Shown: positions 28,445 to 37,235, counted from the stretch's first letter. The stretch is DNA of 64,000 nucleotides from Orrella marina (GCF_003058465.1 NZ_CP028901.1:930001-994000); one strand, 5' to 3'. A program made the numbers and translations. The notes: a model not told the origin generated them from the sequence alone.

Positions 28445-28832
28445 TCAATACATATCAGTACGTGAAAGTACCCTATGGGCGTAAAGCTCGAATTGCTCAA
28501 TCCAAGTGCCGACGGCTTGGTCAGTTTTGATGGGGGTGTCGGTCATGAAAGCTTCGTTGAGTAGAGTCAGTCCAAAATAAAGCCTTGCACGTAATTTGAT
28601 ACTCGCAGCAAACTGGTCTAGGTCAGCCCAATCAATTGCATCACCGTCATGTTGTAGGACCATCGCTGCGTCGGCAGCCCAGCGAAGTGGTGCAACGACG
28701 TTGGTTCTTAACCCATGCACAATGACATGCAATAACAGGTCAGCCGCGCGAGGCCTCAGCAGCTCGATATTTCCGACCTGCATCTTGACCGCGTTACGCC
28801 AGAATCTATCATTAACACGTTGACTCATGCCT
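28445..28832 (-). pseudogene. Nucleotidyltransferase-family protein, C-terminal part
   Basis: Continuation of the gene at 30193-30788, separated from it by IS3 copy 2. Removing the IS and one copy of the 3-bp duplication gives one open frame of 326 codons across the junction (...HEG-MSQRVND...). The segment contains PRAADLLLHVIVHGLRTN and RWAADAAMVL, typical of the helical half of PF14907-type nucleotidyltransferases. Its stop lies inside the right repeat of the IS1111-type element, so the natural C-terminus is lost as well. Confidence 0.8.
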
Positions 28833-28891
28833 TAAAGTGGACCCCAGTTTTCAGACACCGGTTTAAGCTAATGTCCCTGGAGGGCAATAGC

Positions 28892-29179
28892 ATGACGGAA
28901 GGTAAGAAACGCAAGGTTCACAGTGCCGACTTCAAAGCCAAAGTGGCATTGGAAGCCGTACGCAACGAGATGACGATCAACGAGATCGCACAGAAGTTTG
29001 AGGTGCATCCGATGATGGTTCGGCAGTGGAAAAAGGAGTTCCTGGACAATGCAGGCAGCGTCTTTGCCAACAAGCGTGGCCCCAAGCCAGTCGAGCACGC
29101 CAAGGAGGACGCCTTGTATGGCGAGATTGGTCGGCTCAAGATGGAGCTGGATTGGCTTAAAAAAAAGTCCGGACTATGA
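28892..29179 (+). CDS. IS3-family transposase OrfA (copy 2)
   Basis: Identical in protein sequence to OrfA of copy 1 (95 aa, HTH plus zipper). It has the same GGAGG ahead of the ATG and the same A8 slippage run before the stop. Confidence 0.9.
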   Translation: MTEGKKRKVHSADFKAKVALEAVRNEMTINEIAQKFEVHPMMVRQWKKEFLDNAGSVFANKRGPKPVEHAKEDALYGEIGRLKMELDWLKKKSGL

Positions 29180-30153
29180 GCCTGGAGACGAGAATGGGCT
29201 GGATTGATCCGTCGAATAGTCTCTCGCTGGTCAGGCAATGTGCGCTGGCGGGTGTTTCCCGTGCGACCTGGTACAGCCACCAGAGCCTCAAACCCGCGAG
29301 TGGCGATGATTTGCAAGTGTGCCACCTGATTGATCAGGCGTACACGCAGCGTCCCTTTTATGGCAGCCGCCGCATGGTGCGCTGTCTGAAAGATCGTGGT
29401 CTGACGGTCAACCGCAAGCGGGTACAGCGCCTGATGGCGAGCATGGGGCTGGCTGGGATGGCTCCCGGGCCAAACACTAGCAGGAAGCACCCGCAGAACA
29501 GGATCTACCCATACCTCTTGCGTGGTTTGCAGGTCGTCAGGCCGAACCAGGTGTGGAGCACGGACATCACGTACGTTCGTCTGGCACGAGGGTTCGCCTA
29601 TCTGGTGGCCATCATCGACTGGTACTCACGCAAAGTGCTCTCCTGGCGCATCAGTAACAGCATGGACTCTGCATTCTGCGTTGACTGCCTGGAAGATGCC
29701 CTGGCAACTCACGGCAAGCCTGAGATCTTCAACAGTGACCAGGGCTCCCAGTTCACGAGCACGACATTCACCGACATTCTGAAGCGTGAAGAGATACGGA
29801 TCAGTATGGATGGTCGTGGCCGTGCACTGGATAACATCTTCGTGGAACGGCTCTGGCGCAACGTGAAGTACGAAGACGTGTACCTCAGGGGCTACAGCAG
29901 CATGGCCGAGCTGACCGTAGGTCTGGCCGAGTACTTTGCGTTTTACAACACTGAACGACCCCATCAAGGGCTGGGCTACAAAAAGCCCGATGAGGTCTAT
30001 GCCACCTGCGAAGGCGGTGGCGCGAGCATCCCGGATCACTTCAGAGACACGAGGGGTGAATCCCCCGTTTCGCTACGCTCCACGGGGGATACACCCCGGG
30101 AGCAAACAGGGCAGCGCTGTACCGCTGCGGTTGAAGAAATGGACTTAGCTTAA
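29176..30153 (+). CDS. IS3-family transposase OrfB (copy 2)
   Basis: 325-aa DDE subunit with an intact D-D-E triad (STDITY, NSDQGSQ, FVERLWRNVKYEDVYL). It has Val where copy 1 has Leu after the catalytic Glu. With OrfA intact and a visible target duplication this is the likeliest active copy. Confidence 0.92.
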   Translation: MSLETRMGWIDPSNSLSLVRQCALAGVSRATWYSHQSLKPASGDDLQVCHLIDQAYTQRPFYGSRRMVRCLKDRGLTVNRKRVQRLMASMGLAGMAPGPNTSRKHPQNRIYPYLLRGLQVVRPNQVWSTDITYVRLARGFAYLVAIIDWYSRKVLSWRISNSMDSAFCVDCLEDALATHGKPEIFNSDQGSQFTSTTFTDILKREEIRISMDGRGRALDNIFVERLWRNVKYEDVYLRGYSSMAELTVGLAEYFAFYNTERPHQGLGYKKPDEVYATCEGGGASIPDHFRDTRGESPVSLRSTGDTPREQTGQRCTAAVEEMDLA

Positions 30154-30192
30154 ACCGCAACAGATTCTGTCTTGACAACAGGGTCCACCTTA

Positions 30193-30788
30193 CCTTCATG
30201 GAACGGGTACCAGTGAAGATCGATTTCTCCACCATCCGGGTGGGTCAAATTGATACTTTTCTCTGTCGCAAAAAACAGTTTGCGTTGCCAGATGGATCCT
30301 TCCATCGCCGTGGACGGGTATTTCCACCCCTGTGCCGAGAGGCATTTCAGTGTATCTGTGACGGTCTCGATCCGAACCAGCAGATCGATATCTTGCATTG
30401 GACGCAGAGCGGCATCTTCATAGTAGTCCTGGCTAAGCGCCAGACCTTTTAGTGCCATACAGGCGATGCCACTTGCTTGCAAAGCCGAAACCGCTCTGAC
30501 TGTCATCAGTTCCCGACGCCGTGCTTCGCACCAGGAATAACGGTGCACACCACGTAGGCGTGGCATGACCGGATCATCTATCTTGAGACGGACCAGATTG
30601 TGGTGTAGCAGCGGCAACATTCGAAACTGACCCAGATCGTGATTTCCTTCAAAATCAGTCATGCTGCGCCAACGCCTAAAGGCTACTCTGGCCTCGTCAC
30701 CATCGCAAAGTGATGCTTGAAGCAAGGCAATATCGGTTGGTCGTAGGTATCCATCTGAAGCCGATTGATCAATTGAAGAAGGCTTCAC
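30193..30788 (-). pseudogene. Nucleotidyltransferase-family protein, N-terminal part
   Basis: About 198 codons with ALKGLALSQDYYEDAALRP followed by MQDIDLLVR, the G...D-x-D metal site of PF14907-type nucleotidyltransferases, and GGEIDLHWYPFHEG at the break. The start is a GTG that overlaps the stop of the upstream glycosyltransferase (GTGA). Interrupted by IS3 copy 2. Such proteins occur next to HprK-like kinases and PqqD proteins in peptide-modification or glycan clusters, but their reaction is not established. Confidence 0.8.
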
Positions 30789-31480
30789 AATGACTCCTTG
30801 GTCGTTGAGTCGATTTTTGCTTGCGCTCGATTACGCTGCATCGCGGCATGCGCTACAGATAAGTAGCCTATGTCTTTGCCCAGTTCACGCCGCCAAGACA
30901 GGCTCCCCGGGATAATTCTTCGATATGACAAAACCTCTGCGATCTCATGGAATCCGAATCCGGCCAATCGCATTCGAGCAAGCCAATCGACCACATCACC
31001 ACGTTGTCCAGGCTGATCAACCATGTCTCCGACTCGCTCGTAGACTTCCTTGCGAAACGCGATGCCTGACCGATTCAAGCCGGAACGCACTTCGCCGGAG
31101 CCATCATCGGGTTTGCCATGATTGAACTGCCTTTGATAACAACAAACGACGTGCAATGATGCGTCGTTCGCGAGAACTGCCAACTGGCGTTCCATTTTTT
31201 GAGGGTGCCAGAGATCATCGGCATCGACTGTGGCGATGATCGGTGTGCGTACATTTGCCAAACCCAGATTTGTCGCTGCAGCTGGTCCTTTATTGGGTTG
31301 TTGAAATACGCTGACCAGAGGCGAAAAATGCTTGGCGATCGTAAACGTGTCATCCGTTGAGCCATCATCGACGACGATGATTTGAGTAGGTATCACCGAC
31401 TGAGAGACTACAGACGCTAAAGTTTCAGCGATTGTTCTGGATGCGTTATGGGCAGGTATCACGACGGAATATTCTTGCAT
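30785..31480 (-). CDS. GT2 family glycosyltransferase
   Basis: 231-aa GT-A fold enzyme: VVIPAHNASRTIAETLASVV with the start of the nucleotide-binding site, VVDDGSTDDTF, and the metal-binding TVDADDLWHPQK. No membrane segment, so it is probably cytoplasmic. It overlaps the upstream GT2 stop by 1 base (TGATG) and the downstream nucleotidyltransferase start by 4 bases. A homologous remnant lies at 14120-14554. Donor and acceptor are unknown. Confidence 0.88.
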   Translation of the reverse strand: MQEYSVVIPAHNASRTIAETLASVVSQSVIPTQIIVVDDGSTDDTFTIAKHFSPLVSVFQQPNKGPAAATNLGLANVRTPIIATVDADDLWHPQKMERQLAVLANDASLHVVCCYQRQFNHGKPDDGSGEVRSGLNRSGIAFRKEVYERVGDMVDQPGQRGDVVDWLARMRLAGFGFHEIAEVLSYRRIIPGSLSWRRELGKDIGYLSVAHAAMQRNRAQAKIDSTTKESL

Positions 31481-32232
31481 CAGTCAGCCTCGATTTCCTG
31501 GAGTTGCTTCAACTCAAAAGAGGGCTTGTCTAGAACCAAGCTTGGATCCTTGCGTCGTCGCATAACGGATAGAAGAAGTGCTCTTGCAAAATAGCGACCG
31601 GCCTCTTTTCTATCGAGAGTCATGTTTTGGTGATGGCGCACATAGTAAAAAGCAAGTGTGTCAGTTTGTTGGAACTTCGAGCCACTCTCAAAAATACGTA
31701 GAAGATAGTCTGTGTCTTCAGACTGGCGTAACTCGGGATTGAAGAGCCCAATCCTTTCTACCAGTTCACGACGAAAAATTCCACAAGACAAATGTATGCC
31801 AACGACATTTGTCACTTGCGCATCTGGCGTGGGTAACAGTGTTTCGTTATCGATCTGGCTGACAATCGACATCCGGGCGTAGGTTAGATCAAGCGCTGGA
31901 TTGCTGGTAAAGCAAGGTAGGTCAGCATCAAGACGTCCTTCCGATAGCACATCATCGGAATCGAGGAACGTCACAAAGGATGTTTGTGGCAACAGATGTT
32001 GTAGCCCCGCGCTACGGGCCGCCGAGACCCCGGCGTTCTCTTGGTACAGATAGCGAACTTCAGGATGATGTGTCATCACGTCAGCGACAACTGATGCTGT
32101 TTCGTCCACTGAGCCGTCATCGACTACCAGCACATCAAGCGCAGCATCGCCCGTTCGTATCAAAACTGATTTGATGGCCCGAGTAACAAGCGCCGCACGA
32201 TTGAAGGTAGGAATGATGACGGTCACTAACAT
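31480..32232 (-). CDS. GT2 family glycosyltransferase
   Basis: 250-aa GT-A enzyme: TVIIPTFNRAALVTRAIKSV, VVDDGSVDETASVV, and the DxD site in FLDSDDVLSEGRLDAD, followed by HLSCGIFRRELVERIGLFNP and SEDTDYLLRIFE, the usual acceptor-side block. Soluble. It starts by a TGATG overlap with the HprK-like gene. It forms a pair with the GT2 at 30785 inside one translationally coupled operon. Confidence 0.88.
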   Translation of the reverse strand: MLVTVIIPTFNRAALVTRAIKSVLIRTGDAALDVLVVDDGSVDETASVVADVMTHHPEVRYLYQENAGVSAARSAGLQHLLPQTSFVTFLDSDDVLSEGRLDADLPCFTSNPALDLTYARMSIVSQIDNETLLPTPDAQVTNVVGIHLSCGIFRRELVERIGLFNPELRQSEDTDYLLRIFESGSKFQQTDTLAFYYVRHHQNMTLDRKEAGRYFARALLLSVMRRRKDPSLVLDKPSFELKQLQEIEAD

Positions 32233-33317
32233 CAGGATCTCAGTTTAGCGATGAAGGTTGCCAGCGTTTCGGTAATTTCAACGGGGTCAACGCCCAGGCT
32301 GATGCGATATGCAGGAAGACTACGAGTCAGTTCAGCACAAAATGAAAAATTCTGTGCCCGACCTCCTGGTATCTGTGCAACACCGGTGGGTGCAAGGGAT
32401 AGAAAGGCTTCTTTGCTGTCCATCGGCTTGATCGTGGTGCGCTTTGCAAAAACAACTTCTGGCAGGCATAGGGCATCGATTTTCATTCGACTGGGTTGCT
32501 CAGCTGTTGTGATGTCCTTAAATACAAATTGTTTCTTGCCTTGCCAGTTTGTCTCTTGTGCCCAAGGCTCGCCTTGGTTTATCCCAAGTCGTTCAAGACT
32601 CACTGGGTCACATTTGAGTGTCGAAAACAGTGGCATCGCGTTCACAGAGTCGGTGATTTTTACGAGCACGTAGTCATCGCCCAAGGACTGCAAGCCATGC
32701 AAGATGCCGGCAAGGATCGTGCCGGATTTTCCAGATTTACCTGGCCCGAAAAAAAGTGCTCCACGTCCGTCAGTCCCCAAAACACCAGCATGCACAAGGC
32801 CAACAGATTTGTCAGAAAGATGCCATTGCAGAAAATTACGTAGAGGTGAGCCACTGTCCCAATCCGGCAAGCTTTGTGGGGTTCTCATCAACTGCACGCC
32901 GCGCCGAGACTTCAGACAAAAGAACTGCCAGAAGTCTCGTTCCTGATAGTGATGCACACGGTATTGCGTCGATGCCAGCTCTGCTTCAATGATCAAATGA
33001 TTGAATACGGGCAAGGACCACTGAGGCGTCATCGGAAGATCAAGACTATCTCCGCAAGCAATGAGAATTCGACAATCTGCGGGAGACTGTCTCTGGATTC
33101 CCGAGAGTCCATTGGCAATGATGTTGTGTTGTTCATCAAGGGATGTTCGGATGTCAAACATCTGCTCACCGATGAGTCTGGACAGTCGGCCTGATGCCTG
33201 ATCAAAAGCATGGTCGAATACTGAAAACAGACCGTCAGCAAAGCTGACAAGCTGCTTGGTCGAACTCAAACGGTTCGTGCTAAACCGATGGTCCTCGACG
33301 ACTTGGTTCACGTGCAT
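32232..33317 (-). CDS. HprK-related kinase
   Basis: 361-aa protein whose C-terminal half resembles HPr kinase/phosphorylase: a P-loop GPGKSGKSGT (residues 191-200) preceded by VGLVHAGVLGTDGRGALFF and followed by LQSLGDDYVLV, a likely Asp-containing strand. The N-terminal 150 residues have no recognised fold. No HPr gene is nearby. Instead it is coupled (TGATG) to a PqqD-like gene, as in the HprK-related systems annotated with PqqD and nucleotidyltransferase partners. The substrate is unknown; a peptide or sugar is possible. Confidence 0.75.
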   Translation of the reverse strand: MHVNQVVEDHRFSTNRLSSTKQLVSFADGLFSVFDHAFDQASGRLSRLIGEQMFDIRTSLDEQHNIIANGLSGIQRQSPADCRILIACGDSLDLPMTPQWSLPVFNHLIIEAELASTQYRVHHYQERDFWQFFCLKSRRGVQLMRTPQSLPDWDSGSPLRNFLQWHLSDKSVGLVHAGVLGTDGRGALFFGPGKSGKSGTILAGILHGLQSLGDDYVLVKITDSVNAMPLFSTLKCDPVSLERLGINQGEPWAQETNWQGKKQFVFKDITTAEQPSRMKIDALCLPEVVFAKRTTIKPMDSKEAFLSLAPTGVAQIPGGRAQNFSFCAELTRSLPAYRISLGVDPVEITETLATFIAKLRS

Positions 33318-33724
33318 CAGGCATCCGGGCGATTTGGCCAGCCGGTCTCGGCATCAACGTCATGGATTGGATCGGCCATAATCAGATCTGCAAGATCATC
33401 ATAGACTTCTATGGTTGGCACCTCCGACGCACCAGCAAGCTGGATCCTGACCTCTTGTGCGAGTTGAATATCCAATGGCGCTTGAGCGACAAGCAGTTCA
33501 TTAGAAACCAGACTCGACAGAAACTTTTCAAGATCTTGGGGTTGAACGCCAGCCTCTATGAGGGAGCTCGCCTTGACACCAGAAGAAAGTGCGCTCCAAA
33601 CCAACGCGCCCACATTGTTAAAGCCGAAGTACTGACCTGATCGAAGGTTGAGCACCACAAGATCATCACCAAATTGCTCAAAAACAATGTCAGGGTTCGC
33701 CAGTTGATAACTGTTTTCAAACAT
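33317..33724 (-). CDS. PqqD-like protein with C-terminal peptide-like tail
   Basis: 135 aa. Residues 1-90 form a PqqD/RRE-like domain (FGDDLVVLNLRSGQYFGFNN, VGALVWSALSSGV, FLSSLVSNELL), a fold that binds leader peptides in RiPP pathways. Residues 101-135 are an extra tail, VPTIEVYDDLADLIMADPIH followed by DVDAETGWPN, which is not part of the PqqD fold and resembles a short precursor peptide. First gene of a five-gene coupled operon with HprK-like, GT2, GT2 and nucleotidyltransferase genes. That the tail is a substrate is inference only. Confidence 0.75.
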   Translation of the reverse strand: MFENSYQLANPDIVFEQFGDDLVVLNLRSGQYFGFNNVGALVWSALSSGVKASSLIEAGVQPQDLEKFLSSLVSNELLVAQAPLDIQLAQEVRIQLAGASEVPTIEVYDDLADLIMADPIHDVDAETGWPNRPDA

Positions 33725-34166
33725 CTTTTATTCGAGCCGCAGTCGTTATGGATAATGGGTTACAGACTGTCATATCTGTGGTGTCAGTCATCTAGCAACG
33801 TTATGAGTCATTCGATCTTTTTAGGACTCCAACGCCAAAAGATGACGCTGTGAACGGCCGTCTTGTTGTTGCTGTTTGTACCGATGCTGTTTGTACCGAT
33901 CAAACGCAGCCTCAACGTCAATATCTCCAGTTCTCACGCAATGCGAGAATAGCAATGAACTTGCTTCTGGTCTACGGGTATCACCCATGAAGATTGGCGT
34001 CTTTTGCCAATACCGTCACAGCCCTTCCACTTTGACTTAAAAGTGTCGGTTTACTACCACTGTTGCCTCTGATTGAGGCCAGCCAGGACCAGGATGTCAT
34101 TGTTGTCTCGCTACGCCTTTCGTGCATAGCCGGTCACGGGCTTTGTCGTGAGCTAGCCCTGTTTCT
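33725..34166. other. Upstream region of the PqqD operon
   Basis: About 440 non-coding bases that should contain the promoter of the PqqD-like operon. It holds a perfect tandem duplication of 15 bases (GCTGTTTGTACCGAT at 33871-33885 and 33886-33900). No gene is supportable. Confidence 0.45.
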
Positions 34167-35726
34167 TTATTGCGAGTGCCTGTTGTCTGGACGCTGGCGA
34201 GCAACCAGAAATGCGGTGGTTAGCAATACGACCGTGCAGATCATCATGATCACCCAAAACCCTTGATCAAATGCGCGATGTGCCTCATCTGTGATCAACG
34301 CTGAGAGCGGCTGGGGCAGGGTGCTGGCAAGATTGACAGCGATGTCGATGCTGTTGCGAATACTGTCTGCGGCGGCTGCACTCAGTGATGGATGATCGGG
34401 TAGGCGAATGGACACGGTATAAATCGCCGAGAGCAGGCTGCCCAGCGTGGCAATGCCCAGTGCTGCGCCAAATTCATAGGACACCTCTTCAATGGATGCT
34501 GCCATTGCTGCCTGGCTGGTCGGTGCGTTGAGCAGCATTGCGCTCGATGCAGCTGTGATGGCAGCACCCAGGCCAATTCCCATCACAATGAAGGTGCCGA
34601 TCTGCAGGGCAAGTCCCGAACTCATGGTAAACAGGTAGCCAGCAAATCCAATGCCGGAAATCGTCAACGAGCTCCACAGCATTCTGTGAACGCCTACTCG
34701 CTGCAGGTAGTGTCCGCTGATGGGTCAGGCAAAGAATGCTGCCAGAGGGATGGGCAGAAGCGCTAGTCCTGCCTGGAGTGGTGACATGCCTGCAATCAGC
34801 TGAAACCGCTGGCTGACAGCCAGTTCCATACCCATCAAGGTTGCCGACGCCACCAGCGCAGTAACCGCTCCGGCGCTGAACACTTTGTTGTCAAACAGCT
34901 TGAAGTCAATGAGAACGACGCGTGTTCTCTTTTGTCGCAAGACAAATGCTGCGGCACCTAGCGCGCTCAGGGCAAGGGCTAGCAGTGCCCGAAGGATGGA
35001 CGGTTCGGTCGCACTGGCCTCTTTGATCGCAAATGTCAGGCCGACCAGTGCCAGCATGATCAGAAGCGACGCCACCAGATCAAACGGGCGGTCTGGATTG
35101 CTCTGACTTCGTGGAATCCAGATCAGTGCCGGAATCAGGGCAACCGCGATGACGGGCACATTGAGCAGAAACACCGATCCCCACCAGAAGTACTCCAGCA
35201 ACAAACCACCGACGACTGGGCCGAGCGCTGCGCCACCGGATGCAATGGCGGCCCAGATGCCGATGGCCACACTGCGCTCGTGAGGGTCTTCAAACACATG
35301 CCGGATGATCGCCAGTGTGGCTGGCATCATCATGGCCGCCCCGACGGCGAGAAGCACCCTGGCCGCAATCAGTGTCTGTGGATCGGGAGAAAAAGCTGCA
35401 ATCAGGGATGCGATGCCAAATACGACCATCCCGCCGACGAACATGCGTTTGTAACCATACCTGTCTGCCAGTGCGCCAGCGCCCGGCAGCAGGCCCGCAA
35501 CCGTGAGCGCGTAGGCGTTGACAATCCAGAGCTTTTGCGAGGCACTGGCATGCAGGTCGTGGGTCAGGTGGGGCAGTGCGAGGTAGAGCACTGTCACGTC
35601 AACCACAATCAAAAAGAGGGCCGATGAAACGATGGTGAGAATCAGCCAGCGGTGTCGGTGCTCCCGGCTCTGATGCTCTGGCAAATGCTGGGGGGACGTA
35701 TGGAGTGGAAGGCTCTCTGAGGACAT
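34167..35726 (-). pseudogene. MFS drug:H+ antiporter (DHA2/EmrB-like) with internal TGA
   Basis: One continuous frame of about 519 codons for a 14-helix MFS transporter, broken only by a TGA at 34725-34727 (protein context PLAAFFA-stop-PISGHY). The N-terminal part has LYLALPHLTHDLHASASQ, the motif A GALADRYGYKRMFVGG and the motif C-like AAIASGGAALGPVVGG. The C-terminal part continues LTISGIGFAGYLF to RQRPDNRHSQ. A TGG or CGA at this codon would restore the gene. A recent nonsense mutation is likeliest; a sequencing error cannot be excluded. Confidence 0.82.
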
Positions 35727-36008
35727 AGGGTGCTTCTTTTGCGATTCCCACTGAACGGGATTTAGCGCATGTTATCTGATCACTGTGACTTCTGCCGTGA
35801 GCCATCGGGCAGACTCGTTTGAGACAGGTACGCCCGCCCGTGCGAGTCCTTTATTGGAGTGAGGTTTGTATTGACGACTGCAATGGATGAGCGATCCAGC
35901 GCCAACTATGCTGGGTTTGGCGACAATCGTTCGACGGCTCTGTGTCAGAGCGATGCGGCGCACTAGCATCCCTGGGGTCAGTAATCAGACCTTGGTGCTT
36001 AGAGCCAT

Positions 36009-36218
36009 TCAGAACCATTCGGTCAGACAGACCTCAACAATGACTTCCATCTGTCTGGCGGTCGGGTTATGTGGGGTATTTGACAGCTTGAGAATTCCCA
36101 GTGTGCTGTCGATCACGGAGTTGTGTCGCGGAATGAACACCAGGTCGTAGCCTTTTCTTGGCATGGCCTGCTGCGCCATTACCGTCACGCCCACACCTTC
36201 TTCGAGGAGCGCGTTCAT
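36009..36218 (-). pseudogene. LysR-type regulator, C-terminal fragment
   Basis: About 69 codons resembling the end of a LysR effector domain: ALLEEGVGVTVMAQQAMPRK, then YDLVFIPRHN and a C-terminal helix. The N-terminal HTH is absent. It may once have controlled the MFS pump about 280 bp away. Recognition rests on one motif, so the assignment is tentative. Confidence 0.45.
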
Positions 36219-36221
36219 GAT

Positions 36222-36458
36222 TTGCAGGTTGGCGCTTCACTCGAACAATTGGTGTGCCGCCTGGACGGCAGTGTGTCCACGCAGTTTGCTTGGCGCGTGG
36301 GTGTGAGAAAGTTCGCGGTCCATTACTGGCGTAACAATCAGAGTCCGGTCACTCTGGATGCGCTTTGCCGGATTGCCGTGGCCTCTGAAGTATCAATCGC
36401 CAGCCTCGTACAAGGCAAACTCAACAATGGGTACCTCCAGTTGAGTCTAGACAGATGA
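36222..36458 (+). pseudogene. TniQ/TnsD-like fragment
   Basis: About 78 codons with GASLEQLVCRLDGSVSTQFA, WRVGVRKFAVHYWRNNQSP and LDALCRIAVASEVSIASLVQ, resembling the C-terminal HTH repeat of TniQ/TnsD targeting proteins. No start and no other Tn7 or Tn5053 genes are nearby. It abuts the LysR fragment. Tentative. Confidence 0.35.
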
Positions 36459-36552
36459 CCCTGGACCTGGAGATGCCTGCCCAGACAATACCGCCCCCGC
36501 AGAGCCTATGACTGGCTGACCAGCACGCGCACTGGCTGATACGCTAACATCG

Positions 36553-36729
36553 TGGCTTGAACCGATCGTGGCAATGTGGCGCTTCTCCAAATCCAACGGC
36601 ATCACCGAAGGATTCCACACCAAGATGGAGATGCTGTCGCGCAGAGCTTTTGGATTCAGAAACTTTGAGAGCTACCGCCTGAGAGTGTTAGCTCTATGCG
36701 GTTGGAATGGTGTCATCAACAGGGTTTGA
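36553..36729 (+). pseudogene. ISL3-family transposase, C-terminal fragment
   Basis: The frame reads WLEPIVAMWRFSKSNGITEG, then FHTKMEMLSRRAFGFRNFES and YRLRVLALCGW, the conserved end of ISL3-type (IS204/IS1001/IS1165) transposases. The N-terminal and catalytic core are absent and no inverted repeats were found. Confidence 0.8.
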
Positions 36730-36730
36730 T

Positions 36731-36807
36731 GAATGCCGCATCCCCCGTTTTACGGTGAAGAGCCCGGGACTTGCACCCGACGGTGTGCGCCCATGCTGGG
36801 CGCACAC
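36731..36807 (-). other. Probable group II (class C) intron, 5' end fragment
   Basis: On the minus strand, right after a terminator, the sequence starts GTGTGCGCCCAGCATGGGCG and continues to GTCGGGTGCAAGTCCCGGGC. This is the look of the 5' end and domain I start of bacterial group II introns. Class C introns are known to insert just 3' of intrinsic terminators, as here. Only about 70 bases remain; there is no reverse transcriptase or domain V, so it cannot splice. Confidence 0.5.
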
Positions 36808-36810
36808 AAG

Positions 36811-36842
36811 AAAAAACCCCAACCGAGAACGATTGGGGTTTT
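36811..36842 (-). terminator. Intrinsic terminator next to intron fragment
   Basis: Minus strand: AACCCCAATCG, loop TTCT, CGGTTGGGGTT, then TTTTCTTG. An 11-bp stem with one G-T pair and a U-tract. The upstream gene it once served is not recognisable. Confidence 0.8.
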
Positions 36843-37136
36843 GAATACTGGTGGTGGGACGCTCGCCCGCCACCCACAGCAGCATGAATGTACGCAAAAC
36901 AGGCTGCGCATACTATTGCGAGCCAATGCGAAAGATTTGACCGGGCCGCATCCTACCTCAACCCCCTCTTGGTTCGATCATTTTTCGACGTTCGAGACTG
37001 GATACCAATCTTTACCCTTGTCCAAAGGGGGCCAAAGCATTCATTTACAGCCAAGAACTCCTAGACCACCCGCAGGACTTGCTACCTTCCCGAAACAGAG
37101 CGTTCATGGGCTCCCATTCATCACAAGGAGTTCACC

Positions 37137-37235
37137 ATGACCACTACCACCAACTTTGATCAACTGCAACTCGCCAAGCGCTGGGGGCTGTCAACAGCGA
37201 CCCTTGAACGCTGGCGCACGAACGGCACCGGTCCG
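37137..37235 (+). pseudogene. Small HTH DNA-binding protein, N-terminal part
   Basis: The first 33 codons (FDQLQLAKRWGLSTATLERW, then RTNGTGP) of an AlpA/excisionase-like winged-helix protein, with an AAGGAG just upstream of the ATG. Interrupted by IS1634 copy 2. Removing the IS and one GGTCCG duplication joins it in frame to 39146-39274, giving a protein of about 75 aa. Such proteins control excision or prophage-like genes. Confidence 0.8.

Larger units (their letters stand above)
26856..28454 (+). mobile_element. IS110/IS1111-type element (copy A)
   Basis: Bounded by a perfect 14-bp inverted repeat TATGTATTGACCTG (26856-26869) and its complement (28441-28454). Inverted repeats near the ends are typical of the IS1111 subgroup, whose true ends lie a few bases outside. 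The right repeat overlaps the stop codon of the nucleotidyltransferase fragment, so insertion here removed that gene's 3' end. About 370 non-coding bases follow the transposase. Confidence 0.75.
28833..30192 (+). mobile_element. IS3-family element, copy 2 of 3
   Basis: 1360 bp with the same ends as copy 1. The flanking CCT at 28830-28832 and 30193-30195 is a 3-bp target duplication, so this is a simple insertion into the nucleotidyltransferase gene. It is almost identical to copies 1 and 3. Confidence 0.95.

Noticed and set aside
33871..33900. Perfect tandem duplication of 15 bases as a possible iteron or operator
   Set aside because: Only two units and no nearby replication or regulator gene; probably slippage.
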